The position numbers and the translations under genes are program-made. From Candidatus Sulfotelmatobacter kueseliae (GTDB lineage: Bacteria > Acidobacteriota > Terriglobia > Terriglobales > Acidobacteriaceae): a DNA stretch of 42,235 nucleotides. Below the pieces are notes generated by a model. The model was not told the origin of the DNA. It saw only the letters and a program-made list of their open reading frames with translations, and did not search any database. The DNA lies in assembly GCA_900290255.1 (NCBI GenBank), contig OMOD01000155.1, positions 2,998 through 45,232 of the forward strand, written 5' to 3'. Of this stretch, positions 39,651 through 42,235 are shown one piece after another; positions within the stretch are counted from its first letter, which is position 1, and every line of letters starts with the position of its first letter.

Positions 39651-41192
39651 CTAGAGAATCCTGGCCACCACGTCGTAATCATAGCTCTCGGTGATCTGGC
39701 AGCGATAGAACTCGCCCGGCTGCGGCGTCATTCCTTCGGGAAAGTCATTGACGAAGACCTTGCCATCGATCTCAGGCGCGTGCATGGTGGTCCGGCCTTC
39801 GAGCAGCAATTCACTTTCTTCGGATTCACCCTCCAGCAACAGATCGAACTCGCGCCCTACCAGCGCCATCTTCTTCTTTCTGCTGATCTGGCGCTGGATT
39901 GCCATCAGATGCTTGCGGCGCCGCTCGATCTCGCGCGGAGAGAGCTTTTTCTCCAGGGAGTACGCGGCTGCACCTTCCTGATCGGAGTAGGCGAACGTTC
40001 CCATCCAGTCGAACTGAACCTCGCGCACGAAAGCGCAGAGTTCTTCGAATTCTTTTTCCGTCTCGCCGGGAAAGCCCACGATAAACGACGTGCGCAGCGT
40101 CAGATCGGGCACGATGCGCCGCATTTTGGCGATCGAGCGCAGGAATACATCCGCACCGCCTCCGCGTTTCATGCGCTTCAACACTGAGGCCGAGGCATGC
40201 TGCAGGGGCACGTCCATGTAGGAACAGATCTTCTCGTGTTGCGCGATCGCCCCCAGCAGCTTGCCGGTAATTTTGTTGGGATAGGCGTAGAGGAAGCGGA
40301 TCCAGCGCAAGTCTTCGATGCGAGCTAACGTTTCGAGCAGCAGCGCCAGGCCATCTTGCAGGCCGAAGTCTTCGCCGTAGCAGGTGGTGTCCTGGCCGAT
40401 CAGGGTAATCTCACGCACGCCGGCTTGCGCCAGGCGTTCGGCTTCCGCCACGACCGATTCGAAGCGGCGGGAGCGGAACTGGCCGCGCAACTGCGGAATG
40501 ATGCAAAACGTGCAGGGATGGTCGCAGCCTTCGGCGATCTTGATATAAGCCATGTGCCGCGGCGTGGCCAGAATGCGCGGGGTCGAATCGTCGTAGAGAT
40601 AGTTGGGCAAGTCGCCAACGGCCCCGGTCCATGATTCGCCAGCCGAGGATTCGCGCGCCCACGCCTCGCGCGAGAACCGGCCTTGCGCGGCGCGGGCGTC
40701 GCCTTCCGGCCGCGATGGCAACACCACGAATGGCGAACTGTTCCCGATACCATTTCGGCGGCCATTCTGCGCGGCGGTCAAACCGGCCGCGGCGAGAATG
40801 TTTTCTAATTCGCCGGTTCCCACCACCGCGTCAACTTCAGGGATGTCTTTGCGAATCTGGTCGCGGAAGCGCTCGACCAGGCATCCTGCGACCACCAGTT
40901 TCTTGGTTTTGCCGCCGGTCTTGTGCGCTGCCATTTCGAGGATCGTGTTCACCGACTCCTGCTGCGCGCTTTCGATGAATGAACAGGTGTTGACCACGAT
41001 TACATCGGCGTCTTGCGCGCGCGGCGTCAATTCCGCGCCGGCCCGCGCCACCAGCCCCATCATGACTTCGCTATCCACCAGGTTTTTTGGGCAGCCCAGG
41101 CTGACGAAGCCGACTTTCGGCCGGTGCTGGGCCGGAGGGGATTCCTGAGGCTTCTTGGGAGAATTGCTGCTGGTAAGGATTTTAGACGGCAT
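39651..41192 (-). CDS. rimO: Ribosomal protein S12 methylthiotransferase
   Basis: 513 residues from the ATG at 41192; an in-frame start further upstream (41306) is less likely. RimO attaches a methylthio group to an Asp of ribosomal protein S12. The UPF0004 N-domain holds LGCPKNLVDSEVMMG, VVNTCSFIESAQQES and VVAGCLVER. The radical SAM cysteines are in AEGCDHPCTFCIIPQLRG, and the TRAM-like C-terminus is near VFVNDFPEGMTPQPGEFYRC. About 50 extra residues (GNSSPFVVLPSRPEGDARAA and on, to YLYDDSTP) stand between the UPF0004 and radical SAM domains. The family usually has about 430-450 residues. The extra may be a lineage insertion. Confidence 0.95.
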   Translation of the reverse strand: MPSKILTSSNSPKKPQESPPAQHRPKVGFVSLGCPKNLVDSEVMMGLVARAGAELTPRAQDADVIVVNTCSFIESAQQESVNTILEMAAHKTGGKTKKLVVAGCLVERFRDQIRKDIPEVDAVVGTGELENILAAAGLTAAQNGRRNGIGNSSPFVVLPSRPEGDARAAQGRFSREAWARESSAGESWTGAVGDLPNYLYDDSTPRILATPRHMAYIKIAEGCDHPCTFCIIPQLRGQFRSRRFESVVAEAERLAQAGVREITLIGQDTTCYGEDFGLQDGLALLLETLARIEDLRWIRFLYAYPNKITGKLLGAIAQHEKICSYMDVPLQHASASVLKRMKRGGGADVFLRSIAKMRRIVPDLTLRTSFIVGFPGETEKEFEELCAFVREVQFDWMGTFAYSDQEGAAAYSLEKKLSPREIERRRKHLMAIQRQISRKKKMALVGREFDLLLEGESEESELLLEGRTTMHAPEIDGKVFVNDFPEGMTPQPGEFYRCQITESYDYDVVARIL

Positions 41193-41381
41193 GGAATCTT
41201 TCAATTTTAGCATTCCAGGGCGGCGCTTCCGGCATTGCACGCATGATCCGAACCCGGCGCCCAGCCTGATGAGAAATCCACAGGGGAGAAGCACTTGTGG
41301 ATTCAAAATGCCCCGCGTCGTGCTAGGCTATGGCTTACCGCCGTAACGATAAAGATTAGAAGGACCTCGCAGGAGGGGCAA

Positions 41382-42020
41382 ATGTCCGGGAAACGACTGT
41401 GGATTGCGGTCCTGTGCGTGGTTACGATGGTAGGTGCGCTGGCCGCGCAAGATGAGAAGAACGACCTGGGCGGCAGCATCGGCCGAACGTTCATCAGCAC
41501 CCAGGCGCTAACCCGGTGCACCGCTCCGTGCTTCGATCCCTACATTCGTTACGGGAAAGGCCTGACGATTGAAGGCAGTTACGCCCGTCGCCTTCTGGTG
41601 ACGCCGATTTTCGCGGTGGCCGCGGAACTCCCCATTCTTTTCAATCCCGACGAGGACCTTCACGCCGGCGGTCAGAGCCTGGTGCCCCAGGACTACAAGG
41701 CGCTGTTCATAACTCCCTCCGTGCGGGTGAATCTGTTCCCCACCACCGCAGTGTCTCTGTGGGGCAGCTTGGGCGGGGGCTTTGGCCATATCAGCCAGAA
41801 TAAGTTGACGCTTTACGGGGCTAACAACACCGGCAGTTCCACCACCTCGGGAGTGCTGCAGTACGGAATCGGACTGGACGTCAAACTTACAAAGAGGGTT
41901 GCGCTGCGCGCCGAAGGCCGCGACTTTTGGGCGGGAGAGCCTGATTTTCCCCAGGCCCCGACCGGCAAGACGCGGCAGCATAACTATTTTCTTGGCGTAG
42001 GCGCGGTCTGGCGCTTCTAG
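41382..42020 (+). CDS. Outer-membrane beta-barrel protein (OmpW/Lom-like fold)
   Basis: 212 residues. The start at 41382 has AGGAGGGG five bases upstream, and the signal peptide (MSGKRLWIAVLCVVTMVGAL) follows. The mature protein alternates aromatic and hydrophobic strands and ends LGVGAVWRF, a C-terminal Phe as recognised by the BAM complex. Strands include AVSLWGSLGGGFGHISQ and KLTKRVALRAEGRDFW. It has about eight strands, so it probably is a small barrel. Divergent from rimO. Function unknown. Confidence 0.85.
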   Translation: MSGKRLWIAVLCVVTMVGALAAQDEKNDLGGSIGRTFISTQALTRCTAPCFDPYIRYGKGLTIEGSYARRLLVTPIFAVAAELPILFNPDEDLHAGGQSLVPQDYKALFITPSVRVNLFPTTAVSLWGSLGGGFGHISQNKLTLYGANNTGSSTTSGVLQYGIGLDVKLTKRVALRAEGRDFWAGEPDFPQAPTGKTRQHNYFLGVGAVWRF

Positions 42021-42235
42021 CCGTTTTCACCTATAGCGTGGACTGTAAGAACGCTTGTCATCCCGAGCGTAGCGAGGGATCCAGGTTCTGGCCTGCACCA
42101 TCAGTATCGCCGCCGAGAGCACACCCCCATAAAGCGCTAACTTAAGGAGCTATTGTTTCCGGTTAGCCCGTTAGAACTAAGCCGCTGGTGCGGCGGATTG
42201 AGAGTAGTGGTGTAGCGAGAGGAGTCGAGTGGCGC
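42021..42235. other. Terminal gene-free stretch with a short repeat copy
   Basis: No gene is supported. It contains a short GTCATCCCGAGCG-type copy at 42057-42081 (gtcatcccgagcgtagcgag and ggatc). Confidence 0.4.

Noticed and set aside
40603..40790. Insertion in rimO as a repeat element like that in uvrC
   Set aside because: No terminal inverted repeats or known repeat words are present; more likely a lineage-specific protein linker.

Overview
The window reads as a chromosome segment of an Acidobacteriota (Terriglobia-like) bacterium. This is an inference. It rests on GC-rich coding sequence, a VWFA-related secreted protein and PD40 propeller of the kind common in that phylum, Tat-exported sugar-metabolism proteins, and several families of short palindromic intergenic repeats. 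No rRNA, tRNA, CRISPR array, transposase or phage gene was seen.

Layout. 1-4627: 5' end of a probable MscS-type channel gene (minus), a small membrane protein with an HEGGH motif, a secreted beta-propeller protein and uvrC. uvrC carries two in-frame palindromic repeat insertions. 4810-5469: a VapBC-like toxin-antitoxin pair with a promoter and a TGTGA-N6-TCACA palindrome over the antitoxin start. 5470-9609: an OmpA/Pal lipoprotein with its terminator, a drug/polysaccharide-type ABC exporter pair and a Tat-exported TIM-barrel protein. 9610-13937: a TPR protein, a TetR regulator, a small ORF behind a good sigma70 promoter, a lipoprotein, a DinB-like DUF1569 protein and a coiled-coil protein. 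14008-15878: prepilin peptidase, translationally coupled to a PAS protein whose histidine-kinase H-box has lost its histidine.

16248-22333 is the most accessory part, all on the minus strand: a cytochrome c with a CRP/FNR-type site upstream, a GH105-like glycoside hydrolase, an 856-residue fusion, an alpha/beta hydrolase and a very short GT2. The fusion joins a B12-binding/radical SAM enzyme, a hydrophobic segment, a carboxypeptidase-regulatory domain, a LysM-like domain and a TonB C-terminal domain. It is the best candidate here for something undescribed. 22483-25038: BON/glycine-zipper lipoprotein, zinc-ribbon membrane protein and PilZ protein. 25435-28032 (plus): mobA, VWA protein and a lone MlaF-type ATPase.

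28116-41192 is mostly minus-strand housekeeping: ribE, ribD (zinc Cys replaced by His), ftsY, an HD-GYP phosphodiesterase, a decayed ChbG-type deacetylase remnant, gpsA-plsY, thpR, cinA, an NHL protein, pgpA, yacG and rimO. The window ends with a divergent outer-membrane beta-barrel gene. Together these genes serve envelope building (plsY, gpsA, pgpA, MlaF, OmpA, barrel), translation and repair (rimO, ftsY, uvrC), riboflavin synthesis and c-di-GMP signalling (HD-GYP, PilZ, PilD-linked PAS).
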